The notes: generated by a model not told the origin, from the sequence alone. Counted from the first letter of the stretch, positions 42,673-51,735 are shown. The stretch is DNA of 64,000 nt from Alkalicoccobacillus gibsonii (GCF_016798245.1 NZ_JAEUZA010000003.1:239100-303099), one strand, 5' to 3'. Made by a program: numbers and translations.

Positions 42673-44010
42673 ATGAATGATCGTATAATCGTGCCTCTTT
42701 GGGCATTTGGACTTTTTATTGTTATCATGAACACAACCATGTTTAATGTGTCGATACCAGGTATTATTGGACAATTAGATGTAACGGCTGAGCTCGGTTC
42801 TTGGATTATCTCTAGTTACTCAATTGGTTATGCATTAACAACGGTCATTTATAGCCGTTTGTCTGATTCTGTATCTATTCGGCTTCTTATTGCAGTTGGT
42901 GTAACGGTACTCACAACCGGTTCCGTTTCCGGAATCTTTGCCACAGATTTTAACACGCTTCTCCTGGCAAGAATCTTGCAATCAGCGGGGGCAGGAGCCA
43001 TCGCGGGTCTTGGCATGATTATTGTTAGTCGTTATATTCCATATGAACGACGCGGAAGTGCGCTTGCTTTAATATCAGCGGCAAGTGCCATGGCTTTTGG
43101 GATGGGGCCAATCGTTGGTGGTGTTGTCTATCAAACCTTTGGCTGGTCTGGTTTGTTTGCCATTACTTGTTTAGTTATTTTAATCTTCCCGGTTATCATT
43201 CCGCTTCTTCCTAAAGAAGAGCCAAAAGCATTTCAATTTGATGTGATTGGTGGTTTGTTAACCGTCATTAATACCATCACATTGTTACTTGCTGTCACAC
43301 AACGTTCCATTTGGATGCTTGTTGTATGTATTGCCACTATAGTTATCCATGGCTTTTACGTGAAGCGTGACAAGCCTACCTTTATACGGAAAGAGCTGCT
43401 AAAGCAACCTCCTTACTTGAAGCTTTTGGCTGTAGGATTTTGTGTGATGTCGTTAAACTTAGGGAATCTATTTCTCATGCCACTTGTACTTGCAAATGAG
43501 TTTGGTACATCTGCGATGAATATCGGCTTTATGATTGCACCAGGTGCGATTGTAACAGCCATCATTTCAAGGTATGTTGGTCGTGGAATTGATAAATTAG
43601 GAAATAGGAAATTTTTATTATGGGGACATGTTCTGCTTGCAGCAGTAGCTGCTGTGTTCGCGTTGTTTACATCAGTGTCTCCGCTTGTAATCTTGATCGG
43701 ATATCTCTTTTTCTCACCCGCTTTCTCTGCAACCTTAAGTGCATTAAATAATGAGGTATCAAGAATTCTTCCTGATGAGTTTATTGGATCTGGTATGGGA
43801 ATGATGCAGCTTGCTCAGTTCATGGGTGGGTCATTATCCGTTGCAATCTGTGGGATTTTAATTTCCTTCCATGTCAATGTGTCCATTATTCATGAATATG
43901 GGTTTGTGTATGTTTGCTTATTTGCACTCATTCTATGCTCAATGGTTATCTATTTGTGGTTCCAGTTTTCACTACAAAAAGAGGAACGAAAGGCAAGTTC
44001 TCTATCATAA
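42673..44010 (+). CDS. MFS transporter, DHA2 (14-helix) type
   Basis: This 445-residue protein has about 14 membrane segments. NTTMFNVSIPGIIGQLDVTAELGSWIISSYSIGYALTTVIYSRLSDSVSIRLL is the motif of TetL/Bmr3-like DHA2 pumps, with GSALALISAASAMAFGMGPIVGG as motif C in helix 5. It likely exports drugs by proton antiport. The ATG at 42673 lacks a strong ribosome site. A TATAAT at 42624 may be its -10. The alkyltransferase-like gene follows 14 bp later, so they may share a transcript. Confidence 0.87.
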   Translation: MNDRIIVPLWAFGLFIVIMNTTMFNVSIPGIIGQLDVTAELGSWIISSYSIGYALTTVIYSRLSDSVSIRLLIAVGVTVLTTGSVSGIFATDFNTLLLARILQSAGAGAIAGLGMIIVSRYIPYERRGSALALISAASAMAFGMGPIVGGVVYQTFGWSGLFAITCLVILIFPVIIPLLPKEEPKAFQFDVIGGLLTVINTITLLLAVTQRSIWMLVVCIATIVIHGFYVKRDKPTFIRKELLKQPPYLKLLAVGFCVMSLNLGNLFLMPLVLANEFGTSAMNIGFMIAPGAIVTAIISRYVGRGIDKLGNRKFLLWGHVLLAAVAAVFALFTSVSPLVILIGYLFFSPAFSATLSALNNEVSRILPDEFIGSGMGMMQLAQFMGGSLSVAICGILISFHVNVSIIHEYGFVYVCLFALILCSMVIYLWFQFSLQKEERKASSLS

Positions 44011-44024
44011 CGGAGGATACGTAA

Positions 44025-44336
44025 ATGACTAAGCTTTCTTTTTTTGAACAAGTGTATGAACTCGTCGAAGAGATTCCAAAAGGACGAGTGGCTACGTACG
44101 GTCAGATTGCACGGCTGCTCGAACAGCCTCATAACGCAAGAGTTGTGGGGTGGGCGATGCGCCAGGCACCAGCTGGACTTCCTAGTCATCGTGTAGTAAA
44201 ACGATCAGGTGAACCCGCGCCTGATCGTATTCTTTTTAGAGGAGGATACACTCAGCGGGAGCTTCTTGTGGCAGAACTCATTCCCTTTCACTCGAATGGT
44301 TGTATTAATCTTTCTGCCTGCATGTGGGAAAGGTGA
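44025..44336 (+). CDS. Alkyltransferase-like protein (MGMT fold, active-site Cys replaced by Ser)
   Basis: This 103-residue protein is the DNA-binding domain of O6-alkylguanine-DNA alkyltransferase: FEQVYELVEEIPKGRVATYGQIARLLEQPHNARVVGWAM with the helix-turn-helix and Arg finger, then LPSHRVVKRSG where PCHRV is expected. The codon is AGT, one base from Cys TGT. Without the cysteine it cannot accept alkyl groups and belongs with the ATL proteins, which flag alkylated guanine for nucleotide excision repair; those usually carry Trp or another residue there. Length is normal for ATL. Confidence 0.88.
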   Translation: MTKLSFFEQVYELVEEIPKGRVATYGQIARLLEQPHNARVVGWAMRQAPAGLPSHRVVKRSGEPAPDRILFRGGYTQRELLVAELIPFHSNGCINLSACMWER

Positions 44337-44401
44337 TTAGACAAGTTCGATGATTCGCCTTAAAATAGGAGAAGACTGTACGATGGAATGGGGAGAACGG
44401 T

Positions 44402-44929
44402 GTGACAAAAAGAAAATGGATTTCGCTAGGGATTGCAATCGTAGCTTTAATTGGAATTGCAATCTACTTTGTTGGATTTTATCCAACTCCTTCAGAGCGC
44501 GCGTTTGATAAAGGGCTTACATATGTAAAGGAGCAAAACGTTTCCATCCTTCAAATTCATAAGAAGCAAGAGCATGGTCCGTCTGTTTTTTTCTTCAGTG
44601 ATACCGATCAAGTTGGCATGATAGAGGCGGCACCAGGAGAGGACTTGATTCAGGCAAAGGCACAAAAGAACAATGTGGCTAATGGAATCAGTTTGGTCTC
44701 CCTAGCAGGGATTGAAAGACATAGTGGCATCTTACTAGAACGCGAGGACGCAGCGGACATTGAACGTGTCACGTTTGCAAAGGACGAGGAAGAACTTGCC
44801 CAGTTTGAAATTGAAGAGGACGACGGCGATTATAGTGGATTCTTAGATGAAAGTAGAAGTCTCTCTGATTACAATGTGATCACGCTAACGAAATCGAATG
44901 GGGAGTCGGAAGTGATCATTCTTGATTAA
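44402..44929 (+). CDS. Membrane-anchored protein of unknown function
   Basis: The 175-residue protein has one N-terminal membrane anchor (WISLGIAIVALIGIAIYFVGFYP, residues 6-28) and an acidic extracytoplasmic domain (e.g. DEEELAQFEIEEDDGDYSGFLDE). It starts at GTG 44402 after GGGGAGAACG. No family recognised. It is followed 12 bp later by the DUF4269 gene. Confidence 0.7.
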   Translation: MTKRKWISLGIAIVALIGIAIYFVGFYPTPSERAFDKGLTYVKEQNVSILQIHKKQEHGPSVFFFSDTDQVGMIEAAPGEDLIQAKAQKNNVANGISLVSLAGIERHSGILLEREDAADIERVTFAKDEEELAQFEIEEDDGDYSGFLDESRSLSDYNVITLTKSNGESEVIILD

Positions 44930-44941
44930 GGAAGGTGAGAA

Positions 44942-45475
44942 ATGGTCTCACTAGATCTTTTAAGAGAAGGAACGGCAAAACAACAAACTGTTTATCGAGT
45001 GATACAAGATCTGCATACCATGGAGACTTGGTCTATGTATTCTCCCGTTTTATGTGGGACGATTCCAATCGATATTGATTTAGATACATCTGATTTGGAC
45101 ATAATTATGGAAATCGATACCTCAAACCACGGCAAGGTTCAAAAGGAAATGAAAAGGCTCTATCAAGGTTTTCAAGGCTTTCACACGAAGCGATACGAGG
45201 TGAGAGGTATACCGACCCTGAAAGCAAACTTTAACTACCAAGGCTTTGAGTTTGAATTGTTTGCACAGCCCGTTCCTGTAATTGAACAAAATGCCTATGT
45301 ACATATGGTGATTGAGGCTGCTCTCTTAAAGGAAGATGACTCTATGAGGGAGCAAATCCTGAATTTAAAAAGAGCAGGTATGAAAACAGAGCCAGCCTTT
45401 TGTGAAGTGCTTGGACTCAAAGGTGACGCGTATGACGAATTGATTCAGTATGGAAAAAGACGAGGAATGATCTAA
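44942..45475 (+). CDS. DUF4269 nucleotidyltransferase-like protein
   Basis: This 177-residue protein matches DUF4269: SPVLCGTIPIDIDLDTSDLDIIMEI contains the GT/S-x-P and D-x-D-x-D-x-D acidic pattern of nucleotidyltransferase-fold proteins, and FELFAQPVPVIEQNAYVHMVIEAALL is the usual C-terminal block. Catalysis has not been shown for the family. It lies in a short run of co-directional genes (44402-46101). Confidence 0.82.
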   Translation: MVSLDLLREGTAKQQTVYRVIQDLHTMETWSMYSPVLCGTIPIDIDLDTSDLDIIMEIDTSNHGKVQKEMKRLYQGFQGFHTKRYEVRGIPTLKANFNYQGFEFELFAQPVPVIEQNAYVHMVIEAALLKEDDSMREQILNLKRAGMKTEPAFCEVLGLKGDAYDELIQYGKRRGMI

Positions 45476-45483
45476 GGAGTGAA

Positions 45484-46101
45484 ATGTATATGAAATGGAC
45501 TAAATCAATTACCGCTGCAATTATGACAAGCTTATTTATCATAAGTGGTTGTGGAACATCAGGACCCGATGAAAATGAAGACGCATCGGTTGCAAACGAA
45601 GTCGACATTGATCTTGAAAATCCAACGGTTGTTACAATGACGATGGAGAATGGGGGAGAGATTGTGATGGAGCTCTATCCCGATGTCGCACCAAAAACAG
45701 TAGAAAACTTTGTTAAACTCGCCAGTGATGGCTTTTATAACGGATTAACCTTTCACCGTGTCATTCCTGGATTCATGATCCAAGGCGGGGATCCAGAAGG
45801 GAACGGTACAGGTGGACCTGACCATTCAGTAGAAGGTGAGTTTTCTAGTAACGGATTTGAGAACAATCTAAGTCATGAACGGGGAGTCGTTTCCATGGCA
45901 CGCAGTCAGGACCCAGACTCAGCAGGGAGCCAGTTCTTTATTGTCGTGGAGGACTCGACATTTCTTGATGGAGACTATGCGGCGTTCGGTAAGGTGACTG
46001 AGGGTATGGATGTAGTGGATGAGATTGTATCTGTCGAAACGAGTGGAGAAAAACCCGTCGAGGGACAAGAGCAAGTAATTGAGACGATTACCGTTCAATA
46101 A
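45484..46101 (+). CDS. Cyclophilin-type peptidyl-prolyl isomerase, lipoprotein
   Basis: This 205-residue protein has a lipoprotein signal (SITAAIMTSLFIISGCGTSG) and a complete cyclophilin domain (about 45-203): PDVAPKTVENFVKLASDGFYNGLTFHRVIPGFMIQGGDPEGNGTGG, GVVSMARSQDPDSAGSQFFIVVED, AFGKVTEGMDVVDEI. Catalytic Arg in FHRV and the QFFI pocket are intact, so it should fold exported proteins outside the membrane. AAGGAG fits either ATG 45484 (4 bases) or ATG 45490 (10 bases). Confidence 0.93.
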   Translation: MYMKWTKSITAAIMTSLFIISGCGTSGPDENEDASVANEVDIDLENPTVVTMTMENGGEIVMELYPDVAPKTVENFVKLASDGFYNGLTFHRVIPGFMIQGGDPEGNGTGGPDHSVEGEFSSNGFENNLSHERGVVSMARSQDPDSAGSQFFIVVEDSTFLDGDYAAFGKVTEGMDVVDEIVSVETSGEKPVEGQEQVIETITVQ

Positions 46102-46107
46102 TGATTG

Positions 46108-46147
46108 AAGAACCACCTTTTCAAAAAAGAAAAGGTGGTTCTTTTTT
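46108..46147. terminator. Bidirectional terminator
   Basis: AAGAACCACCTTTTC / GAAAAGGTGGTTCTT, six-base loop, T tract; between convergent genes. Confidence 0.92.
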
Positions 46148-46649
46148 ATGGATTCAGGGGCTTTTCATAAAAGTAAAAGGGATTTTTTCGTTCGGGAAAC
46201 GTTCGTTCACCTACAAAGGTATAGTGGTGTTTTGTAAATAGTTCTTGTGCCTTGCGATTTAATGAATATGTGTCTACCTTCATGGATGTCATGCCATTCT
46301 CAATCGCATAGCTTTCGGCGAAGGTTATAAGTTTTGAAGCAATTCCTTTCTTACGAATAGTTGGATTTACCACTAATCGATGAAAAATCATTGCCTGTTC
46401 AACAGGTTGATGCCAATCGAATTTACTATATGCATTGGAGAACTGTTGATCGATTGTGATCGATCCAGCGACCTCGCCATCAAGAATATATACGAAAATG
46501 GACTCGTTCTGTACATCCCTTTGAAAGTCCTCAGCCAAAGGGTACTGATCATTCCATTGATCATTCCCTTCTTCTTTCATAACTTTAACCGTTTCTGATG
46601 CTATTACTTCTAAATATTGGATATCTATATATTGTGCTGAACGGATCAA
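46146..46649 (-). CDS. GNAT acetyltransferase
   Basis: This 167-residue protein has the GNAT core FHRLVVNPTIRKKGIASKLITFAESYAIENGMTSMKVDTYSLNRKAQELFTKHHYTFVG, with the R-x-x-G-x-A acetyl-CoA loop. The N-terminus IRSAQYIDIQYLEVIASETV is normal. TTG 46649 is chosen because GAGGTG (46656-46661) is six bases away; GTG 46658 would overlap that site. The acceptor is unknown. Confidence 0.85.
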   Translation of the reverse strand: MIRSAQYIDIQYLEVIASETVKVMKEEGNDQWNDQYPLAEDFQRDVQNESIFVYILDGEVAGSITIDQQFSNAYSKFDWHQPVEQAMIFHRLVVNPTIRKKGIASKLITFAESYAIENGMTSMKVDTYSLNRKAQELFTKHHYTFVGERTFPERKNPFYFYEKPLNP

Positions 46650-46795
46650 AACATTCACCTCGAAACAAAGATATCTCCAAATGTTATCACAGACCCTATA
46701 AAATGTCTGTACATTACCCCTTATGCTTCGAGTTTAAACAGTATATTTAGTGAATATTGATAAATAATAAACGTACTTACAAAAGTTTTATTTGG

Positions 46796-46824
46796 TTGAC
46801 ATGAATATATTCAAGGTGTATATT
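46796..46824 (+). promoter_or_regulatory. Near-consensus sigma-A promoter of the malate operon
   Basis: TTGACA (46796-46801), exactly 17 bp, TATATT (46819-46824), 56 bp before the malic enzyme start. Confidence 0.85.
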
Positions 46825-46879
46825 TTGTGTCCCGAAGTAATAAGGTGTATTCCTTAATTCTACGAAAGAAGGTCCTATT

Positions 46880-48589
46880 GTGAATTCAACACAGGCATTA
46901 CCTAAAGAAAAGATCGAAACCGCTTTGAAAGGGAAGGATTTATTAATGAATCCGAGCCTTAATAAAGGAGTGGCATTTACAGAAGATGAAAGAAAAGAAT
47001 TAGAACTAGAAGGTCTCCTCCCTCCAACTGTTTTAACGATTAAAGAGCAAAGTGATCGTGCATACGAACAGTTTTTAGCGCAACCAACAAATCTCCGGAA
47101 GAATGTCGTATTAAGTGATTTAGCGAATCGGAACCGAGTGTTATTTTATCACTTGTTCAGTGAGCACATCGCTGAAATGCTACCTATTGTTTATACTCCA
47201 ACCGTAGGCACGGCCATTCAAGAATATAGCCATGAATATTATCGTCCCGAAGGCTTATACCTTTCCATAAATAATCTTGATGGAATATCGCAGGCATTTG
47301 AGAATATTGACCTTGGTCCAGATGATATAGATATCATTGTTGCAACAGACTCTGAAAGTATTCTAGGAATAGGAGACTGGGGTATCGGTGGAATCAAAAT
47401 TGCGATTGGAAAGCTTGCTGTGTATACTGCGGCTGCTGGAATAGACCCAAGTCGAGTATTAGCCGTTGTCTTAGATGCTGGTACGAATAACCAGAAACTC
47501 CTCGATGATCCTTTATACATTGGTGAACGTCATGAGCGTGTCCGCGGAGAAAAGTATGATCAGTTTATCTCAGCTTATGTTGAAGAAGCACTTAAGAAAT
47601 TCCCGAGTGCCTTACTTCATTGGGAGGATTTCGGAGGTGCCAATGCTCGTAAAATCATTGATGACTACAAGGAATCTGTTTTAAATTTTAATGACGATAT
47701 TCAAGGTACAGGTGCCGTAACATTGTCTGCGATTGTGTCTGCATTAAAAGTAACGAATGCACCGATAGAAAAGCAACGAGTGGTCGTTTTTGGACCAGGA
47801 TCAGCGGGAATTGGGAATGCCGATCAAATCGTTGGAGCAATGAGCCTGAACGGAATAACGGAAGAGGCTGCGTACCAACAATTCTGGGCGGTTGATCAGT
47901 TCGGTCTCCTTACTGAAAATAGAGGAAACACAGCAGACTTCCATAAGCCATACCTGCGTCCAGATTCTGAGGTGACTGACTGGGCAAGAAATGAAGAAGG
48001 TCAAATCGAGTTGTTAGAGGTCATTAAAAAAGTGAAGCCAACCATTCTTATTGGTACTTCTGGAACAACAGGTGCTTTTAGCGAAGAGGTTGTACGTGAA
48101 ATGGCGGCTCATACTGAGCGACCGATCATTATGCCAATGTCCAATCCAACGCCTTTAGCAGAAGCTATTCCAGAGGATCTAATTAAATGGACGGATGGAA
48201 AAGCTCTTATCGCAACAGGTAGTCCGTTTTCTCCAGTTAGCTACAAAGGTGTTGACTATGAGATCGGTCAAGCCAACAATGCATTTGTATTTCCAGGACT
48301 CGGACTTGGAGCTGTAGTCGTAAAAGCAAAACTGTTCACTGAGAAAATGTTTGCTGCCTCTGCTGAAGCTGTAGCAAATGCCACAAAAGGGACGGGAGAA
48401 GGCGCTTCGATTCTTCCGAGGGTAGAAGATCTTCGGTCTGTTTCACTAGATGTTGCAGTTGCTGTGGCTAAAGCAGCTATTGAAGATCATGTGGCTCAAG
48501 TAACACCAGAAAACGTTGAACAGGCAGTGAAGGAAGCAATGTGGGAGCCAACCTATAAAACCATTGTACCTTCTAAAAAAGCTAACTAA
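46880..48589 (+). CDS. NAD-type malic enzyme
   Basis: This 569-residue enzyme decarboxylates L-malate to pyruvate. [34 protein letters not shown] is the N-terminal malic-domain signature, [32 protein letters not shown] and [34 protein letters not shown] carry the metal site, and [16 protein letters not shown] is the NAD site. The length fits the large NAD-dependent (MaeA/MleA-like) class. GTG 46880 follows AAGAAGG. The malate carrier gene begins 17 bp after the stop, so the pair imports and degrades malate, possibly as malolactic-type metabolism. Confidence 0.93.
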   Translation: MNSTQALPKEKIETALKGKDLLMNPSLNKGVAFTEDERKELELEGLLPPTVLTIKEQSDRAYEQFLAQPTNLRKNVVLSDLANRNRVLFYHLFSEHIAEMLPIVYTPTVGTAIQEYSHEYYRPEGLYLSINNLDGISQAFENIDLGPDDIDIIVATDSESILGIGDWGIGGIKIAIGKLAVYTAAAGIDPSRVLAVVLDAGTNNQKLLDDPLYIGERHERVRGEKYDQFISAYVEEALKKFPSALLHWEDFGGANARKIIDDYKESVLNFNDDIQGTGAVTLSAIVSALKVTNAPIEKQRVVVFGPGSAGIGNADQIVGAMSLNGITEEAAYQQFWAVDQFGLLTENRGNTADFHKPYLRPDSEVTDWARNEEGQIELLEVIKKVKPTILIGTSGTTGAFSEEVVREMAAHTERPIIMPMSNPTPLAEAIPEDLIKWTDGKALIATGSPFSPVSYKGVDYEIGQANNAFVFPGLGLGAVVVKAKLFTEKMFAASAEAVANATKGTGEGASILPRVEDLRSVSLDVAVAVAKAAIEDHVAQVTPENVEQAVKEAMWEPTYKTIVPSKKAN

Positions 48590-48606
48590 AATTGGGGTCC
48601 TGAAAA

Positions 48607-49554
48607 GTGGGAATTAGTGAAATCTTCATTATCCTGATACCGATATTCTTTGTTATATTACTCGGGTATCTTGCAGGATATTTAAATGTATTTGATAAAC
48701 ATTCATCCAAGGGTATTAATACCCTTGTTACAAAGTTTGCCTTACCAGCTCATTTATTTGTTGGTGTGACAACAACACCTAGGGATGTCCTTATTGCACA
48801 ATGGCCATTTCTAATTGCTTTGATACTTGGAATTTTTGTTTTTTATCTTCTGATTTATGTGGTCATGAAGTTTGGATTTAAGTTCACCCTTTCAAATGCG
48901 GCTATGTTTTCATTAAATTCCGCTCAACCGACCTTTGCTTTTATGGGGATACCAGTACTCGGAAGTTTGTTTGGTTCGGAAGTTGTTGCGGTTCCTATTG
49001 CTGTGACTGGTATTGTGGTGAATGCGCTTCTTGATCCAACAGCAACCATTATGGGAACAATTGGACAAAGAGAAAAAGTAGAAAACGAAAAGATGGGGAA
49101 AGTGATTATTAAAACCTTTGCGCATGGTCTACGTGAGCCTTTGGCACTTGTACCATTAATTGCAGTGGTCCTTACTCTACTTGGTTTTCATGCACCAGGT
49201 TTACTAGCTGATTCGTTTAATGAAATTGGTGATGTAACTTCAGGTGTTGCACTTTTTGCTGTTGGTGTGACGGTAGGTATTAGAAAGATAAGCTTCAATC
49301 TATCGGCTTTCAGTATTGCCATTTTAAAAACAATCATTCAGCCAGCGTTAATGTTTTTGATTGCATGGGCGATGGGAATGTCTCAAGCAGATACGACGAT
49401 GCTCGTATTACTCGTTGCTTTTCCTGGATCAGCAGTTGCTGCTATGATCGCTGTACGATTCGAGTCAATGGAGGCTGAAGCGGGTTCTGCCTTTGTGTTA
49501 AGTGCCATTATTTCTGTATTGACCTTACCTTTCTTAATTTCACTTCTGATGTGA
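48607..49554 (+). CDS. AEC-family malate permease (MleP-like)
   Basis: The 315-residue protein has ten membrane segments of the auxin-efflux-carrier/AEC family, to which the malolactic permease MleP belongs: IFFVILLGYLAGYLNVFDKHSSKGINTLVTKFALPAHLF at the N-terminus and SAQPTFAFMGIPVLGSLFGSE in the unwound crossover region. It probably imports malate (or exchanges it with lactate). It starts at GTG 48607, nine bases from the GGGGTCC site, and forms an operon with malic enzyme. Confidence 0.88.
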   Translation: MGISEIFIILIPIFFVILLGYLAGYLNVFDKHSSKGINTLVTKFALPAHLFVGVTTTPRDVLIAQWPFLIALILGIFVFYLLIYVVMKFGFKFTLSNAAMFSLNSAQPTFAFMGIPVLGSLFGSEVVAVPIAVTGIVVNALLDPTATIMGTIGQREKVENEKMGKVIIKTFAHGLREPLALVPLIAVVLTLLGFHAPGLLADSFNEIGDVTSGVALFAVGVTVGIRKISFNLSAFSIAILKTIIQPALMFLIAWAMGMSQADTTMLVLLVAFPGSAVAAMIAVRFESMEAEAGSAFVLSAIISVLTLPFLISLLM

Positions 49555-49566
49555 GTGAAGACAAAC

Positions 49567-49608
49567 AAAAAGCCTTCAAAAATGATTAACATTTTTGAAG
49601 GCTTTTCA
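49567..49608 (+). terminator. Terminator after the malate operon
   Basis: AAAAGCCTTCAAAAATG / CATTTTTGAAGGCTTTT with a six-base loop. Confidence 0.92.
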
Positions 49609-49689
49609 CTTTTTAATTCAGCTTGAACGTATTGGAACTTTTTTCATGCTGATACGTAAATAAACACAGGAAAGAAAGGATGTGGTGAA

Positions 49690-50199
49690 ATGGACTTATA
49701 TATTAAACAACGGATCTTCACGTTTAATGACCAATTTACTGTGGCTGACCTGCAAGGAAATCAGTTATATGACGTACAAGGGAAATTCTTTTCATTCGGA
49801 GACCAATTAACAATATCCGAAGTGGGTGGTTCTAGTGAAATAAAAATCAGACAGAAACTCGCCTCCTGGATGCCTCGTTACTTAATTGAACAGGATGGCC
49901 AGGTTATTTGCGAGATGGTAAAGAAATTCACATTCTTCAAAGCCAACTTTGATATACTCCCGCACAACTGGGTAGTAGAAGGGGATGTGTTTAATCATCA
50001 ATACGTTTTAAAGGATGGATCAACTGAATTAATGAGCGTGACAAAAGAATGGCTATCCTGGGGTGATACGTACCACGTTACCATTCACAACGATGAACGT
50101 GTTTTACCTTGTTTGGCTATCATGATTGTGATTGATATGGTTCTTCATAATAAAAAGAGCAGTGGAAGTGGAAACCATTCGTTTGGTGGTAGTCAGTAA
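49690..50199 (+). CDS. LURP-one-related protein (YxjI-like)
   Basis: This 169-residue protein belongs to the LURP-one-related/DUF567 family with a Tubby-like beta barrel: YIKQRIFTFNDQFTVADLQGNQLYDVQGKFFSFGDQLTISE and FTFFKANFDILPHNWVVEGDVFNHQYVLKDG. B. subtilis YxjI is the closest type known to me; its role is unknown, and membrane or phospholipid binding has been proposed for the fold. A C-terminal hydrophobic patch (LAIMIVIDMVLH) and a Ser/Gly-rich tail close the protein. Confidence 0.85.
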   Translation: MDLYIKQRIFTFNDQFTVADLQGNQLYDVQGKFFSFGDQLTISEVGGSSEIKIRQKLASWMPRYLIEQDGQVICEMVKKFTFFKANFDILPHNWVVEGDVFNHQYVLKDGSTELMSVTKEWLSWGDTYHVTIHNDERVLPCLAIMIVIDMVLHNKKSSGSGNHSFGGSQ

Positions 50200-50232
50200 G
50201 AGATTAGCTTGCAAAATACGTTGATTTTCGGA

Positions 50233-50562
50233 CGAAGAAGAGTGAGAGGCAGAGCAAGAAGAAAAGTCTGCGAACCAAGAACAACAGCGTTAGCAAGAGG
50301 TAGAAAAGGTATACCAAGAACAACCTCAATTTAACTAAGAAGCAAAGAGCCTTAGCAAGACCAACGAGCAGCTGACCAAGCCCCGAGCCCAGTCCACCAA
50401 GAAACAGGTGCTGATATCAAGGAAAACGTATCTAAAACCAAGCCCGCCTCCTCGATACCAAGCACGATGGCTCCCATACCAAGAAGAAGAAAAGGAATAC
50501 CAAGAAGCCCGAGAAGCTAATCAAGAACAGCAGCAACAGCAAAAGGAAAGCAAGGAACAAGC
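50233..50562 (+). repeat. Phased ~21-bp tandem array with CCAAGAA core (array 2)
   Basis: A CAAG core, usually (A)CCAAGAA, recurs at 50255, 50276, 50294, 50315, 50336, 50356, 50377, 50398, 50418, 50439, 50459, 50480, 50501 and 50522: thirteen steps, eleven of them 20 or 21 bp. Spacers between cores are unrelated in sequence but low in T, so the plus strand is T-poor throughout. The array fills the 395-bp gap between convergent yxjI-type and tetR genes. Edges at 50233 and 50540-50560 are degenerate. Confidence 0.85.
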
Positions 50563-50594
50563 CCAGCATTAGTAGCGGGGCTTGATTCTTACGT

Positions 50595-51182
50595 TCACGG
50601 AGCGAGCGTGTCGTACATATACGAATAAAACTGTTCTTTAAGTTCAAGTGTACGATCTGGTGAGACTATATGTATGACTCTTAACCCATATGAGTACGTT
50701 AGAAAAGAAGAGGCACTTCGGGCTGGGTCAACCTTAGAGTCAATGACTCCACCCATTTGTCCAGCTTTAATCCAGCTTACTGCTTGGCTCTCACTAAACG
50801 TATAAAAGGCATTTAAAACCTCTTCAACCTGAGGATTGTCTTTCTTGCTTAGGAGATATGTGAAAATCGCGTTCGTTACGTCTTCTTCCTTCAGAAAGAA
50901 GGTTAATCCCTCAGTAATAGCTGAAAGCGGCTCTTCTAATTGAATACAATTGTCCTCCAGAATAGACCAGAATGTAGCATTAATTTTTCTAATATGACTT
51001 TGAAGTAACAAACCAAATAACTCGTCTTTGCTACTCACATAATGATAGATAGCACCTTTCGAAACACCAGAATGATCCATTATCATCTTTAAAGTCGTAT
51101 TAGCGCATCCGTTTTCTTTAATGAGCTGCTCTGTTTGAGCTAAGATATGTAACAAGCTAGCAGGCAGGTTGTGAGTATCCAT
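50595..51182 (-). CDS. TetR family regulator
   Basis: The 195-residue protein has a TetR helix-turn-helix (LLHILAQTEQLIKENGCANTTLKMIMDHSGVSKGAIYHYVSSKDELFGLLLQSH, residues 10-63) and a C-terminal ligand domain including AGQMGGVIDSKVDPARSASSFLTYSYGLRV. It is divergent from a DUF4188 gene, and the shared gap holds two palindromes bracketing the forward promoter, so it almost certainly represses that gene and possibly itself. The ligand is unknown. Confidence 0.88.
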   Translation of the reverse strand: MDTHNLPASLLHILAQTEQLIKENGCANTTLKMIMDHSGVSKGAIYHYVSSKDELFGLLLQSHIRKINATFWSILEDNCIQLEEPLSAITEGLTFFLKEEDVTNAIFTYLLSKKDNPQVEEVLNAFYTFSESQAVSWIKAGQMGGVIDSKVDPARSASSFLTYSYGLRVIHIVSPDRTLELKEQFYSYMYDTLAP

Positions 51183-51209
51183 AGTAGTAAAAATCCTTTC
51201 ATAAAAACA

Positions 51210-51255
51210 TTGACAAACCGACGGTCGGTACTTTAATCTAGAACCGACCGATGGT
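51210..51255 (+). promoter_or_regulatory. DUF4188 promoter bracketed by two TetR-type palindromes
   Basis: TTGACA (51210-51215), 18 bp, TAATCT (51234-51239). Palindromic ACCGACGGTCGGT (51217-51229) and its imperfect partner ACCGACCGATGGT (51243-51255) have centres 26 bp apart; the whole region is a 13/15 inverted repeat (AAACCGAC... / ...GGTTT). Confidence 0.78.
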
Positions 51256-51318
51256 TTGTTTTTAGGTTAAGTGGTAATGTGTCAAAAGTCAATCTAATCA
51301 GAGGAATGAGGGAGACCG

Positions 51319-51735
51319 TTGAACATTCATAAAGGAAGAATGAAGCCGAACACCGATCAACCCATTACGATCTTTGTGATTGGGATTAAGATTACTAAGC
51401 TATGGGCCGTACATAAGTGGTTTAAAACATTTATGTCGATGAGACCGATGCTTACAGAGCTATCCCAGCATAAGCAAGAACTAGGTTTTTATCATTCTGA
51501 ATTCAACTTAACATGGCGCGGTGTCACACTCATTCAATATTGGAAATCGGAAGAGGCGCTTATGAGTTATTCCAGGTCGCCAAAACATCTACAAGCATGG
51601 AAGCATTTTAATCAACGAGTAGCCGCTGACTACAGCATCGGTATTTTTCATGAGGCTTACAACGTTCCCGCTCATCAGTATCACTCCATTTTTGTGAATA
51701 TGCCTGAGATCGGTTTGGTGAAAGCACAGAAATAA
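51319..51735 (+). CDS. DUF4188 family protein
   Basis: This 138-residue protein matches DUF4188: IFVIGIKITKLWAVHKWFKTFMSMRPMLTELSQHKQELGFYHSEF, TLIQYWKSEEALMSYSRSPKHLQAWKHFNQ, IGIFHEAYNV. The fold is of the dimeric alpha/beta barrel (monooxygenase-like) type; WKSEEAL..Y.R and the His in WKHFN and FHEAY are conserved. Function unknown. It starts at TTG 51319 after GAGGGAG and is controlled by the divergent TetR, suggesting detoxification of a small molecule. Confidence 0.82.
   Translation: MNIHKGRMKPNTDQPITIFVIGIKITKLWAVHKWFKTFMSMRPMLTELSQHKQELGFYHSEFNLTWRGVTLIQYWKSEEALMSYSRSPKHLQAWKHFNQRVAADYSIGIFHEAYNVPAHQYHSIFVNMPEIGLVKAQK

Noticed and set aside
50432..50647. Minus-strand 71-codon hydrophobic frame across array 2 and the end of tetR
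   Set aside because: Same repeat artefact; it overlaps the convincing TetR gene and has no family features.
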